A DNA stretch of 60,147 bases. Origin: Xenorhabdus thuongxuanensis (lineage in GTDB: Bacteria > Pseudomonadota > Gammaproteobacteria > Enterobacterales > Enterobacteriaceae). The position numbers and the translations under genes are program-made. Below the pieces are notes generated by a model. The model did not search any database, was not told the origin of the DNA, and was given only the letters and a program-made list of their open reading frames with translations. The stretch covers positions 1 to 60,147 of the forward strand of contig NZ_MKGR01000024.1 of NCBI RefSeq assembly GCF_001908095.1, written 5' to 3'. Of this stretch, positions 37,771-46,009 are shown piece after piece. Positions within the stretch are counted from its first letter, which is position 1; each line of letters opens with the position of its first letter.

Positions 37771-38153
37771 GGTTGTCTCGGTTGTCTCAAAGGATATATT
37801 AAATAATTAACTATATGATATTTATATAAAACAGTATCTATTTCTGAGACAACCCTGAGACAACTTAACCCTGTTTTGAGACAACTTAGGGGGATTTTGA
37901 GACAACCCAGAAAATAAAAATAATCTTATCACTGGCAGGCCATTTTTTTACTGAGACAACCAAAAAAGAGGGCTGAGACAACCTAGCAAAACAAGTTAAA
38001 TCGTTATTAATCATAAAGATAAAAAATAAACTCTCGAAGTCATGAGAAATTGAGACAACCAAAAATAGCTAAGTTGTCTCAGAGAAAATAATTAAATTAT
38101 TAAAAATCAATTAGTTGATCTCATTGAGACAACTGAGACAACCGAGACAACCC
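37771..38153. repeat. Array of 13 GAGACAAC octamers
   Basis: GAGACAAC occurs ten times on the plus strand and three times on the minus strand (as GTTGTCTC) in about 380 AT-rich bases, often within TGAGACAACC. There is no gene here. The position directly after a phage/satellite helicase gene is like the origin (ori/crr) repeats of satellite phage P4, which its alpha protein binds, though the repeat sequence is different. A replication-origin role is inference. Confidence 0.7.
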
Positions 38154-38234
38154 CTATTCGCCTATCTATATATGATTTTTGCCGAAACGATATTCATTCA
38201 GCTTAAACAATGATTAACTTAAATGGAGTACGTT

Positions 38235-38468
38235 ATGTTAGATGCAACAACGATTGAAAGACAGGCAGCTAATTCAGCGGCGTACTGGATGGAAAGAGCA
38301 GTCACAGAAATAGATGCTTTGTTCGGTGAAGGGTATGCCAAACAGCACCCAGAGCTTATAGCCGCATTCATGAAGACAGCGGCACGAGATGAGTTAGCGA
38401 TGAATATTCGGGGTATTGCGGAGGCGTTAGAAACTTTCCAAGTCACGATATTTAGAGAAACAGAATAA
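38235..38468 (+). CDS. Small hypothetical protein of the satellite remnant
   Basis: About 77 residues, acidic and helical (MLDATTIERQAANSAAYWME start, EALETFQVTIFRETE end). The ATG at 38235 has a GGAG ribosome site at six-base spacing; the ATG at 38223 lies on that site. I do not recognise the family. Small proteins of this kind commonly follow the replication gene in P4-like satellites. No membrane segment or motif is visible. Confidence 0.6.
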   Translation: MLDATTIERQAANSAAYWMERAVTEIDALFGEGYAKQHPELIAAFMKTAARDELAMNIRGIAEALETFQVTIFRETE

Positions 38469-38537
38469 TTATAAACGGATAAAGAGCCGCTGATAAATTG
38501 GCGACTCCAGTATCACTTTAAAATACCTGCGTTTTCT

Positions 38538-38744
38538 TGCGCATTTTGCCCCCGTTCTGCGCAACAGTCTCTGAATACCCGCGTTTTCCGTCGCTTCTTA
38601 CTGCGCAGTTTTAGCCGTTTCATTCTGCGCAATGGCTGAATACCCCGGCTTTTCTTGGGTATCATTTTGCGCAGTTTATTGCTTTGCGCACTTTGCTTGC
38701 GCAGATGTGGCCTGAGTTTGCGCAGTATTGCGCAGTATTGCGCA
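38538..38744. repeat. Array of ten TGCGCA palindromes
   Basis: The palindromic hexamer TGCGCA starts at 38538, 38558, 38602, 38626, 38668, 38685, 38698, 38719, 38729 and 38739. The last three are ten bases apart in TTGCGCAGTATTGCGCAG context. Two longer segments CTGAATACCC(G/C)(C/G)G..TTTTC also recur around 38571 and 38635. Such density in 207 bases is far above chance. It suggests a multi-site protein binding region. Confidence 0.65.
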
Positions 38745-38797
38745 GCAGGTTACAGGTACGGAACGAGTTTGCAATACTCCGTAAAACGGTTTTAATG

Positions 38798-39025
38798 TTA
38801 AGACTTGTTAGGATTTAGCGATTAGTGATCTGCCTGATTGGTCTGCCAAAAGAGGCTTTTACCTTAAGATTTCTTAGGATTTCGCTTGTGCTATTTCTTT
38901 GAAGTAGGGTGCAGAGAAAAGCATCAACCTTATCAAAACTTATCATTGTGCTGGCTTGGGTGTGTGCAGAATCACTTTCTGCCTTCTCAGCATTAACGTT
39001 ATCAAATGTTATCATTTGGCTTGCC
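38798..39025. repeat. Two degenerate repeat pairs
   Basis: TTAAGACTTGTTAGGATTT (38798-38816) recurs as TTAAGATTTCTTAGGATTT at 38864-38882. TTATCAAAACTTATCATTGT near 38930 recurs as TTATCAAATGTTATCATTTG near 38998, each followed by GGCTTG. The spacing is 66-68 bases in both pairs. The minus-strand ORF 39078-38815 across them translates as a repeated 'TQASxMIxFDxV' and may be the start of a phage Icd/Ash-like protein, but I do not call it as a gene. Confidence 0.45.
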
Positions 39026-39078
39026 TGAGTTTTGGTTTTGTAACTTTGAATGCGAAGAGTATTTGCTCTGGGAGGCAA

Positions 39079-39592
39079 TGTTTCTCCGATTTCAAATCGG
39101 GAAGATCAGCACGTCCTATCCAACCATAACGGAAATCATTACAGTTGCCGCAGGTGGTTCAGGATTGAGTTATACAATATTGGTCGGATTTTAACCCGCA
39201 GCTTTCTGTGGGTTCATAGGACTAAAATTTGACTGATTAGAACTGAGCCAAAGTGAGGACTACGGCAGCAGGTAGGTATATCAAACATACTGAGCTACTT
39301 TTAACCAACCCTCTTAAAGAGGGTAGCCTCTGAGTTTATTTCCATGCCTACGTTTCAAACGGAAGCATGACATGGTACTAAACCTGCACCATGCAGGAGA
39401 TAAGGGATATCAATGAGTTAAAGGTGGATTTTGTGAAAAAGGCCGCATTAAGCCTGTCTTTTAGTCACATCTCAAATCACGAGTAAATGACTGTAATTTG
39501 ATAAATATACTCAACTGATTTTAAAGGAAATATTTCCCAACGTTGTCTCGATAAGTTTAAAATAATTCATATAAAAAACAGCAGGATACAAA
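39079..39592. other. Intergenic region, no confident gene
   Basis: About 510 bases with short hairpins (ACCCTCTTAAAGAGGGTA near 39307; TGCACCATGCAGG near 39388) but no frame I can support. It belongs to the decayed phage or satellite segment. Confidence 0.35.
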
Positions 39593-39611
39593 ATTGTGTA
39601 TAAGAGACAGG
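39593..39611. other. Tn5/IS50-like terminal sequence
   Basis: AATTGTGTATAAGAGACAG matches the Tn5 mosaic end and the IS50 outer end at 17 of 19 positions each (compared from memory). No IS4/IS50-type transposase is seen nearby and no second end was found. It could be the solitary end of a lost IS4-family element or, less likely, a library-adapter trace. Confidence 0.4.
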
Positions 39612-39642
39612 CATTAAGCAGCCTTGAATTCAGTACGTGGAT

Positions 39643-40377
39643 TTATTTCCAGTTGAGGCAAAAAGACAGTGTATTACCTACGTTTTGTTTCAGTAGATCG
39701 CCTAGTTGTTTTGCACCGTCAGAGGTATAGTTGAAATCAGTTGTAGAATTACCAGCGGTACCCAGATTATAAGTTGAACCATTCACCGTCACTTCAAGAG
39801 TTTTACTCCCTAAGTTCGGTTGGTTTTGGGTGTCAACTTGCAATTCTATAGTATAAAAAGTACCGATTGGGGCTTCTTCATAATAAAATGTCAAGATGCT
39901 TCTAATACCTATAGTGCTTTGAAGATTAGTCAGAGTACCAAAAGTAGGTTGACTTGCCCACACATGTCCACCCTTGGTCAAATATCCCCAATCCTGACCC
40001 TGACCCTGACCGCTACTATATTGGCCAGTCCCTATCTCAAGATCAAAAGACAGCATACATTCAACTGGTTTTACTTCAGACAACAATATCCAATCGCAAG
40101 CCATCAAATCTTCTGGTGTGGGCTGCCAAGAAAACCAAGTACCATGTTTATCTCTTTTCTCAATATAAACAGAATCATTACCCTGTTTTTTGGAAGTAAG
40201 ACGCATGTACTCATTAGGGGTGTCCCAATCACTACGATGCAACTTATTCCCCAAATATACTTGAATTATTGCCCACGGACAGGAACCAACTGGTGCAGTT
40301 ACTGTATCAATCTTAATTTTGTATTGGTCAGGGTTAATTTAACATTGCGTACTATCCAGCTTATTAACATTAGACAT
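39643..40377 (-). pseudogene. Tad2 (DUF2829)-like domain protein with in-frame stop
   Basis: A strong ribosome site (GTGAGGTGTTT) precedes ATG 40377. The frame then meets TAA at 40341-40339 (codon 13) and continues in the same frame as INPDQYKIKIDTVTAPVGSC to a stop at 39643. Residues ~35-95 resemble the Tad2/DUF2829 fold: RSDWDTPNEYMRL, then VYIEKRDKHGTWFSWQPTPE and DLMACDW, parallel to the family's 'RKGWNGKG...W..TQ.DLLAEDW'. Tad2 proteins of phages sequester the Thoeris signal molecule. The ~130-residue C-terminal part (YSSGQGQGQDWGYLTKGG onward) is unknown. It is probably a broken gene, unless the stop is bypassed or translation starts downstream at TTG 40254. Confidence 0.5.
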
Positions 40378-40933
40378 AAACACCTCACTTTATTATTCGT
40401 TAAAGGTCATTTCATCCTACTGTTAACGCACCAGAAACCTTACTGAGGTCAAATCTTCATCTCAATCGGATTACGACTATAGCAAGGCTTATAATTTGAA
40501 AGATGATGCGTGATTCAGTGAGGTGTATATTTGAAGTTTGGTGCTGGTATGACTTAATTTGTAGGGATCGAGATGCTGCTCATATCAACCAAAATCACAC
40601 CTAACACACTGATTTAAATATGGTATATGGCGCTACCCAACCCTGATATAACCACTTGAATTTGTTTCGTTATGGGAATTCCCATATCTGATTATTTAAT
40701 AATCTATGTAGCCTTTTTATTTCGTTAATTTCCATCAATAGTGAAGAGAATTTTATTAATGACCCGCCTGCTATTCTATGCCATCCTACCATCAAAACAT
40801 GCCTCAAATTGAATTCAAGCCGTACTTTCTCGTATTGATGAACCCTTTTATTGATGTTCACCGGCGGAGAAGTCTCCCACCGCCTTCATGTTATTTAGCA
40901 ATGTTGTATTGTTGATTAGATGAGGGAATGAAT
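40378..40933. other. Intergenic region, no confident gene
   Basis: About 550 bases. A short hairpin GGCGG..CCGCC lies at 40863-40884 just before the tail-fibre gene. The minus-strand frame 40861-40670 has no ribosome site and no family. Confidence 0.35.
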
Positions 40934-41248
40934 ATGAGTACTCAAGACAGCAATATCTCTGTAGTGGCTCCAACAATAGAAGATGTTAAAAGAGCAATTG
41001 AAGAAGTAACTTCTTTGATGGATGAGCGTTTCGCTAAGCTTGATGCTGATGGTAAATATATCCAAGATATTCGCTTAGGTTCAGTGGAAAGCGCGTCAGT
41101 TTGGAAATCATATGGATTTTCTGATTTTCCACCATATGTTATTACTGGTGTTATTAATCATAATTCTGATAAATATATTGATTCTGTTTATCGGCGTCCA
41201 TTGCAAAAATTAGTTAATGGAGTTTGGTATAATATAGGATTTATATAA
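40934..41248 (+). CDS. Phage tail-fibre C-terminal segment
   Basis: About 104 residues starting at ATG 40934, which has GAGGGA six bases upstream (ATG 40928 lies within the spacer). It begins with a helical stretch (EDVKRAIEEVTSLMDERFAK) and ends YRRPLQKLVNGVWYNIGFI, a form common at the tip of phage and tailocin fibres. It is followed with TAATG overlap by a tail-fibre assembly protein. Full fibres are much longer, so this is either a short tip cassette or a fragment with a new start; such fibre tips are exchanged by recombination and determine receptor choice. Confidence 0.6.
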   Translation: MSTQDSNISVVAPTIEDVKRAIEEVTSLMDERFAKLDADGKYIQDIRLGSVESASVWKSYGFSDFPPYVITGVINHNSDKYIDSVYRRPLQKLVNGVWYNIGFI

Positions 41249-41781
41249 TGTTACACTTCAGAAAATTCTCCAGATATCCTCCAAGTAATGAAGATGAAGA
41301 AGAAATTGAAAAAAGATATAAAGCAATATTTTATCGCAGTGAGGACAATCAAGATTGGTATGCATGTATTTCGAAATTCAATAATGACACGTATAAAATA
41401 AAGTACGACTCTAATGGTATAATTGTTGCGATAAGTAAGGATGCTTCAACAATATGCCCTGAAAACGGAAGCATTGTTGAAGTTGAATTATTACCTGATA
41501 ACATTGATACTCTGGGAAATTGGCAGTATTCAAATGGTAGCATTAAGTTGCGGAGCTATACTCAAGATGAACTTATTGCTCATGCATATGAACATAAGAA
41601 AAAATTATTGAGTAAAGCGAATGCTGTAATTATGCCTTTAGAAGATGCTGTAGAGCTTGATATATCAACAGTTCAGGAAATTACTGAACTAACAAAATGG
41701 AAACGTTACCGAATACTACTCAATCGGATAGATTGCACTACTGCACCTGATATCGTATGGCCGGAACAACCGAAGGAATGA
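41248..41781 (+). CDS. Tail-fibre assembly chaperone
   Basis: The 177 residues match the caudoviral tail-fibre assembly family: variable N-terminus, then the conserved C-terminal half YTQDELIAHAYEHKKKLLSK through ITELTKWKRYRILLNRIDCT and DIVWPEQP. These proteins fold or attach the adjacent fibre tip. The start overlaps the fibre stop (TAATG), so translation is coupled. No other tail genes are present, so this is an isolated fibre cassette, a remnant of a prophage or tailocin. Confidence 0.85.
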   Translation: MLHFRKFSRYPPSNEDEEEIEKRYKAIFYRSEDNQDWYACISKFNNDTYKIKYDSNGIIVAISKDASTICPENGSIVEVELLPDNIDTLGNWQYSNGSIKLRSYTQDELIAHAYEHKKKLLSKANAVIMPLEDAVELDISTVQEITELTKWKRYRILLNRIDCTTAPDIVWPEQPKE

Positions 41782-42118
41782 CAAGGTATGTAGCTATGTA
41801 TTAGCTGTATACCAACTAGACACGGACGTCTAACTAATACCCTTCGTAAATATCACATACCCGCACCACCTACAGAACGGGCATTAAAAAGCAAAGATTT
41901 GTCAGTATCCTGTTCTCATGTTTCCAGTGTCAGAATGAAGGCTTTACCTGATGAATAATAAGCCTCATCAAACGGCGGTATCACATGATATTGCCGCTTC
42001 CTGCCTGTCCTTAATTTATAGTGAATCTTATTATTTCTTATTTTGCATCATTAATTTGATTTATTGCATATATTGCAATAATATAGCTGTATAAATTATC
42101 AGCAATTGAGGTGTAAGT
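41782..42118. other. Intergenic region without a gene
   Basis: About 340 bases, AT-rich toward the right, ending in a ribosome site GAGGTGTAAGT for the truncated ORF at 42119. No structure stands out. Confidence 0.4.
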
Positions 42119-42186
42119 ATGAAAATCGATAACAAGGCCATCTTACTGACCCGTCAGCAGATGGACGCCCTACGCAAGATACAGCA
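42119..42186 (+). pseudogene. Gene start cut by the Tn3-family element
   Basis: ATG 42119 with GAGG ribosome site begins MKIDNKAILLTRQQMDALRK then IQQ, and is interrupted at 42187 by the transposon end. The N-terminus looks like a small DNA-binding or plasmid-maintenance protein but is too short to assign. Its continuation is not found at the other transposon flank. Confidence 0.45.
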
Positions 42187-42225
42187 GGGGTCAGTTTGGA
42201 TATCGAAAATTATTGTACGTTAAGG

Positions 42226-45198
42226 CTATTTTTTGACCCTTTCGACTTTAGCTGGCCTCAGCCGACGAAACTTACCGGAAGCCGGAAGCCGGTTGCTTTT
42301 CCAGATATAATCGCCTGTCAGATTTATGTGCTCCCAGCCTAACGGGGACAAATGCGACAACAGTTGTTCGTTGATCTTCAGCCCCTTACGCTTCAGGGCA
42401 TCGACCGCTCTTTCCATATACACGGTATTCCACAGAGAGATCGCCGCCGTCAGCAGCGTCAGCCCACTGGCGCGATAGCTCTGATTTTCCGGTTTTCGGT
42501 CCCTGATTTCTCCCAGCCGGTGCATAAATACCGCACGCGCCAGCGCGTTACGGGCTTCACCTTTATTCAGCCCCGCCTGTACCCGCCGACGCAGTGCAGG
42601 ATCGCGGAACCAGTCGAGCATAAACAGGGTTCGCTCAATGCGGCCAATTTCTCTCAGTGCTTTGGCCAGCCCGTTTTGTTTGGGATAGCTGGCAAGCTTT
42701 TTCAACATCAGGGATGCCGTCACTGTTCCTTGCTTTATTGAGGTGACCAGACGCAGTACTTCACGCCAGTGAATTTCGATCTCTTTCAGATTCAGGCTGG
42801 TTGTTGATATCAGTGACTGAAGCGCCGGGTATTGGTCCGCTTTCCCTTTGATAAACAGCTTTTTGTCGTGGAGATCCCTGATTCGCGGACAGAACGCAAA
42901 TCCCAGCAGATGCATCAGGGCAAAGACATGATCGGTGAAACCCGCGGTATCGGTGTAATGCTCCCTGATTTCCAGGTCACTTTCGTGGTACAGCAAGCCA
43001 TCGAGCACATGGGTTGAATCCCTGACCCGACTGATTATGCAGGTGTAAAACGGGCTGTATTGATCCGAAATATGGGTATAAAACTGACGTCCAGGCTCCT
43101 GCCCATATTTCGGGTTAACCTGCCCTGCATAGCGGCCTGAGCTGCCTGTTCTGAAATTCTGTCCATCTGATGATGACGTTGTCCCGTCTCCCCAGAATGC
43201 CGCCAACGGCCTTTTCCCCTGCGCGTTCACCAGCTCTGCGAGGGCGGCTGAATAGGTTTCGTCGCGGATGTACCATGCCTGGATATCTTCCAGTGATGAT
43301 TTGGTGCTTCCGGGGCAGGCTTCCGCCATTTTGGTCAGACCAAGATTGATGCCATCCGCAAGGATGGTGGTGAGAAGCAGGCGGGAATCGGGACGGGTAA
43401 TGTCATTTTTTATATGCGAAAAATGTCGGGTAAACGTCGTCCAGCTGTTTACCTCATCGAGAATTTCCGTGATTTTAGGGCGCGGTAGCATGCTGTAAAC
43501 CAGCTCTGCCAGCGGTGAAACCTGCACCGGGACGCAGTTATCCAACGGAGAGACTTTTACGCCCCTGTCAGATATTTCCACATCGGGCAGCTCACCAAGG
43601 GTAGCCATGGCATTGACCTCTTCAAGTTTAGACTGAAGCAGGGTCATACGGCTGGTAATGTACTCACTATAATCAGCAGATACGGGCAGTGGCAGCGCCG
43701 GTGTGAGTTTGTCAAAGTCCTTTTTGGGAATGAGGTAATCATCAAAGTTTTTGTAGCGGCGTGAGCCTTTAACCCAGATGTCCCCGGAGCGCAACGCACC
43801 CTTAAGCTCGCTGAGCGCACAAAACTCATAGTACTGCCGGTCAATACCCGCAGGTGTAATCACCACTTTGCGCCAACTTTCAGGGACAAACTCAAGCGGC
43901 GCTGTCGCCGGAACTTTACGTGACTGCTTCCGGTACATATCTTTGATCACAGCCAGCGCATCAGCCAGAGGTTGCGCTGCTGGGGTTGCGACTAACTGTA
44001 AAGCGGACAACATGCGCGGGGCATATTTCCGTAATGTGCTGTATTTCTCGGTAATAATATGCAGCGGATCAAAATTATTTTTCCTGGCGAGATGGCGTGT
44101 TTCCTCCAGACTGGCGACAAATTCAGGCCATGGCAGTATATTTTCTATTGCGAGCCATGGATCGCCACCGGAATCACGGGCTTCAGACAGTGCCAAACCG
44201 ACATCGATGTATTGCCTCAGTTTTGACTGGATCAGCTTTCCGGTCTGTTGAAGACGCTCAGCCTGTGTTCTTTTGGCTTTGCTGAAAAGGCTGTTCAGCA
44301 TTCGCTCATGCAGCTCAATCACTTCGTCTGTCAGTGTGGCTCTGGCTTCTTCCAGCACGCACACCAGGATCGCATGACGCCGGGCTGCTGAAAATCGGGT
44401 CAAATCCCGGCTACTCATCTTTCGGCCTTCCCGCGCCAGTTTCAGCAACCGGTTCTGGTGAATGGTACGATCTATACCTTCCGGTAATGCCAGGGATTCA
44501 ATGCTACTGAGCCGATCAAGGTGTTGCAGCACGTTCTTACCATTGATTTTACCCGGCGGTTGCAGAAGCCATGTCAGCCTGGAAGATTGATTATCTGAGG
44601 ACTCAAGTAAACGATCCAGGGCATCCCTGTGAGCCGGAGTTAACGGGGTATTCAGGGTCTGAAATACGATTTTATCGCCGCCTGCCATGGCCTCCGCACA
44701 GGTACGCTCCACGACATCAATCGCGGGGATTAGCACGTTGTTCTGCCGGAGATAGACCAGTAACTCTTCGGCCAGGAGAATACCTTTATCGGTGCGAGTC
44801 GCCATCGACAGCAGGTGTGTAATACAGTCCTGCTGTATTTTGCCGGTGAACGCCTTTACGCCAAGATAGCGGTACAGTTCGGTTAAATGCTCACGCCGGG
44901 TTGTATCCCTGCCGGAAAGGTAAGCAGGCCAGAGATCCCCGGTGAGTTTTAGCCTGCTGGCGATATGCTTCAGCAGTGCATCAGATGGTGGAATTTTTTT
45001 ATCTGGGGCAAAGCCGACATTTTTCAGGTAGCAAAGAAGGACGGCAAAACCAAAACGGCTGGCGGGTTTACGGTGAGCACTGATAAGCGCCAGATCATGT
45101 TCACTAAAATACGCCATTCGGGTCAGCGTTAACTCATCGTCCGGTAATGCCAGTAATGATTCTCTTTCAGACAGAGAAAGAATCTGCCTCCTTGCCAT
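42226..45198 (-). CDS. tnpA: Tn3-family transposase TnpA
   Basis: The 990 residues have normal Tn3 TnpA length. The N-terminal DUF4158 end-binding part (MARRQILSLSERESLLALPD with LTRMAYFSEHDLALISAHRK) is followed by the C-terminal DDE domain: AAFWGDGTTSSSDGQNFRTG with the first Asp, TDTAGFTDHVFALMHLLGFA with the second, and a final ARAVFMHRLGEIRDR segment. It binds the 38-bp ends and makes cointegrates. No frameshifts or stops were seen. GC content is higher than in the surrounding plasmid genes, in keeping with transfer. Confidence 0.95.
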   Translation of the reverse strand: MARRQILSLSERESLLALPDDELTLTRMAYFSEHDLALISAHRKPASRFGFAVLLCYLKNVGFAPDKKIPPSDALLKHIASRLKLTGDLWPAYLSGRDTTRREHLTELYRYLGVKAFTGKIQQDCITHLLSMATRTDKGILLAEELLVYLRQNNVLIPAIDVVERTCAEAMAGGDKIVFQTLNTPLTPAHRDALDRLLESSDNQSSRLTWLLQPPGKINGKNVLQHLDRLSSIESLALPEGIDRTIHQNRLLKLAREGRKMSSRDLTRFSAARRHAILVCVLEEARATLTDEVIELHERMLNSLFSKAKRTQAERLQQTGKLIQSKLRQYIDVGLALSEARDSGGDPWLAIENILPWPEFVASLEETRHLARKNNFDPLHIITEKYSTLRKYAPRMLSALQLVATPAAQPLADALAVIKDMYRKQSRKVPATAPLEFVPESWRKVVITPAGIDRQYYEFCALSELKGALRSGDIWVKGSRRYKNFDDYLIPKKDFDKLTPALPLPVSADYSEYITSRMTLLQSKLEEVNAMATLGELPDVEISDRGVKVSPLDNCVPVQVSPLAELVYSMLPRPKITEILDEVNSWTTFTRHFSHIKNDITRPDSRLLLTTILADGINLGLTKMAEACPGSTKSSLEDIQAWYIRDETYSAALAELVNAQGKRPLAAFWGDGTTSSSDGQNFRTGSSGRYAGQVNPKYGQEPGRQFYTHISDQYSPFYTCIISRVRDSTHVLDGLLYHESDLEIREHYTDTAGFTDHVFALMHLLGFAFCPRIRDLHDKKLFIKGKADQYPALQSLISTTSLNLKEIEIHWREVLRLVTSIKQGTVTASLMLKKLASYPKQNGLAKALREIGRIERTLFMLDWFRDPALRRRVQAGLNKGEARNALARAVFMHRLGEIRDRKPENQSYRASGLTLLTAAISLWNTVYMERAVDALKRKGLKINEQLLSHLSPLGWEHINLTGDYIWKSNRLPASGKFRRLRPAKVERVKK

Positions 45199-45358
45199 AT
45201 AGTTTTCCTCGTAAATTATTCAGCACGGTATTTTTAACAAAACTGGATATCGCATAAGGGTACACCCTTATAATATAGTCAAAAATAGGCGAACGACCCG
45301 TTAATGAAATAACCTATATGCGATAGAATAAACGCAATAATCTAAATGCGATAACGCG
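45199..45358. promoter_or_regulatory. res: res site and divergent tnpA/tnpR promoters
   Basis: The 160 bases between the divergent genes contain inverted and direct copies of a TATCGCATA/TATGCGATA-type half site (GGATATCGCATAAGG, CTATATGCGATAG, TAAATGCGATAAC). These are the expected resolvase binding subsites, and resolvase binding here also represses both genes. Confidence 0.7.
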
Positions 45359-46009
45359 GTGAAAAAAATGTTTATCCGGGCTTATTTAAGAGCATCAACA
45401 GCAGACCAGTTTGCTGATCGGGCAAAAGAAATGCTGGAACAGTTTGTTCAGGAACGGGGACATAAGATTGCCAGTTACTATCGGGAAAATGTCAGTGGTA
45501 CAAAACTCGATAGACCGGAGCTGGGACGTTTACTGATGGACAGTCATCAAAATGACATTTTACTGCTCGAACAAATAGACCGGTTAACCCGGTTGAGTAA
45601 CCATGATTGGTTGACGCTGAAAAGACAGATTGAACAGCACGAACTACGCATTGTCAGCCTGGATATTCCTACGTCATGGCAGGCACTATCGGATCAAGAC
45701 CCCTCACAAAACGATCCGGTTACTCGCGCTGTAATTACCGCTATCAATAATATGCTGATAGACCTGATGGCCGCGATGTCGCATAAAGACTGGCTGAGTC
45801 GTCGCCAGCGACAAAAACAAGGGATTGAACGGGCACATACACTGGGCAAGTATCGGGGAAAGCAGGCTGACAAAGAAAGACACCAGAAAGTGCTGTATTA
45901 CCGACAAGTTAAAAAACTGAGTATCCGCGAAACCGCAGAAGCGACAGGTTACAGCATTTCTCAGGTTTGCCGTATACAGGCTCTTTATAAAGAAGTGGTG
46001 CCTGATTAA
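45359..46009 (+). CDS. tnpR: Tn3-family serine resolvase TnpR
   Basis: About 216 residues. The catalytic serine is in AYLRASTADQ (Ser10-11 region), with the conserved YRENVSGTKLDRPELGRLLM and LLEQIDRLTRLSN blocks. The C-terminal HTH is KKLSIRETAEATGYSISQVC. It resolves cointegrates at res. The start may be GTG 45359 or ATG 45368. It ends nine bases before the right inverted repeat. Confidence 0.93.
   Translation: MKKMFIRAYLRASTADQFADRAKEMLEQFVQERGHKIASYYRENVSGTKLDRPELGRLLMDSHQNDILLLEQIDRLTRLSNHDWLTLKRQIEQHELRIVSLDIPTSWQALSDQDPSQNDPVTRAVITAINNMLIDLMAAMSHKDWLSRRQRQKQGIERAHTLGKYRGKQADKERHQKVLYYRQVKKLSIRETAEATGYSISQVCRIQALYKEVVPD

Noticed and set aside
40670..40861. Minus-strand 63-codon frame
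   Set aside because: Starts at GTG without ribosome site and has no recognised motif.
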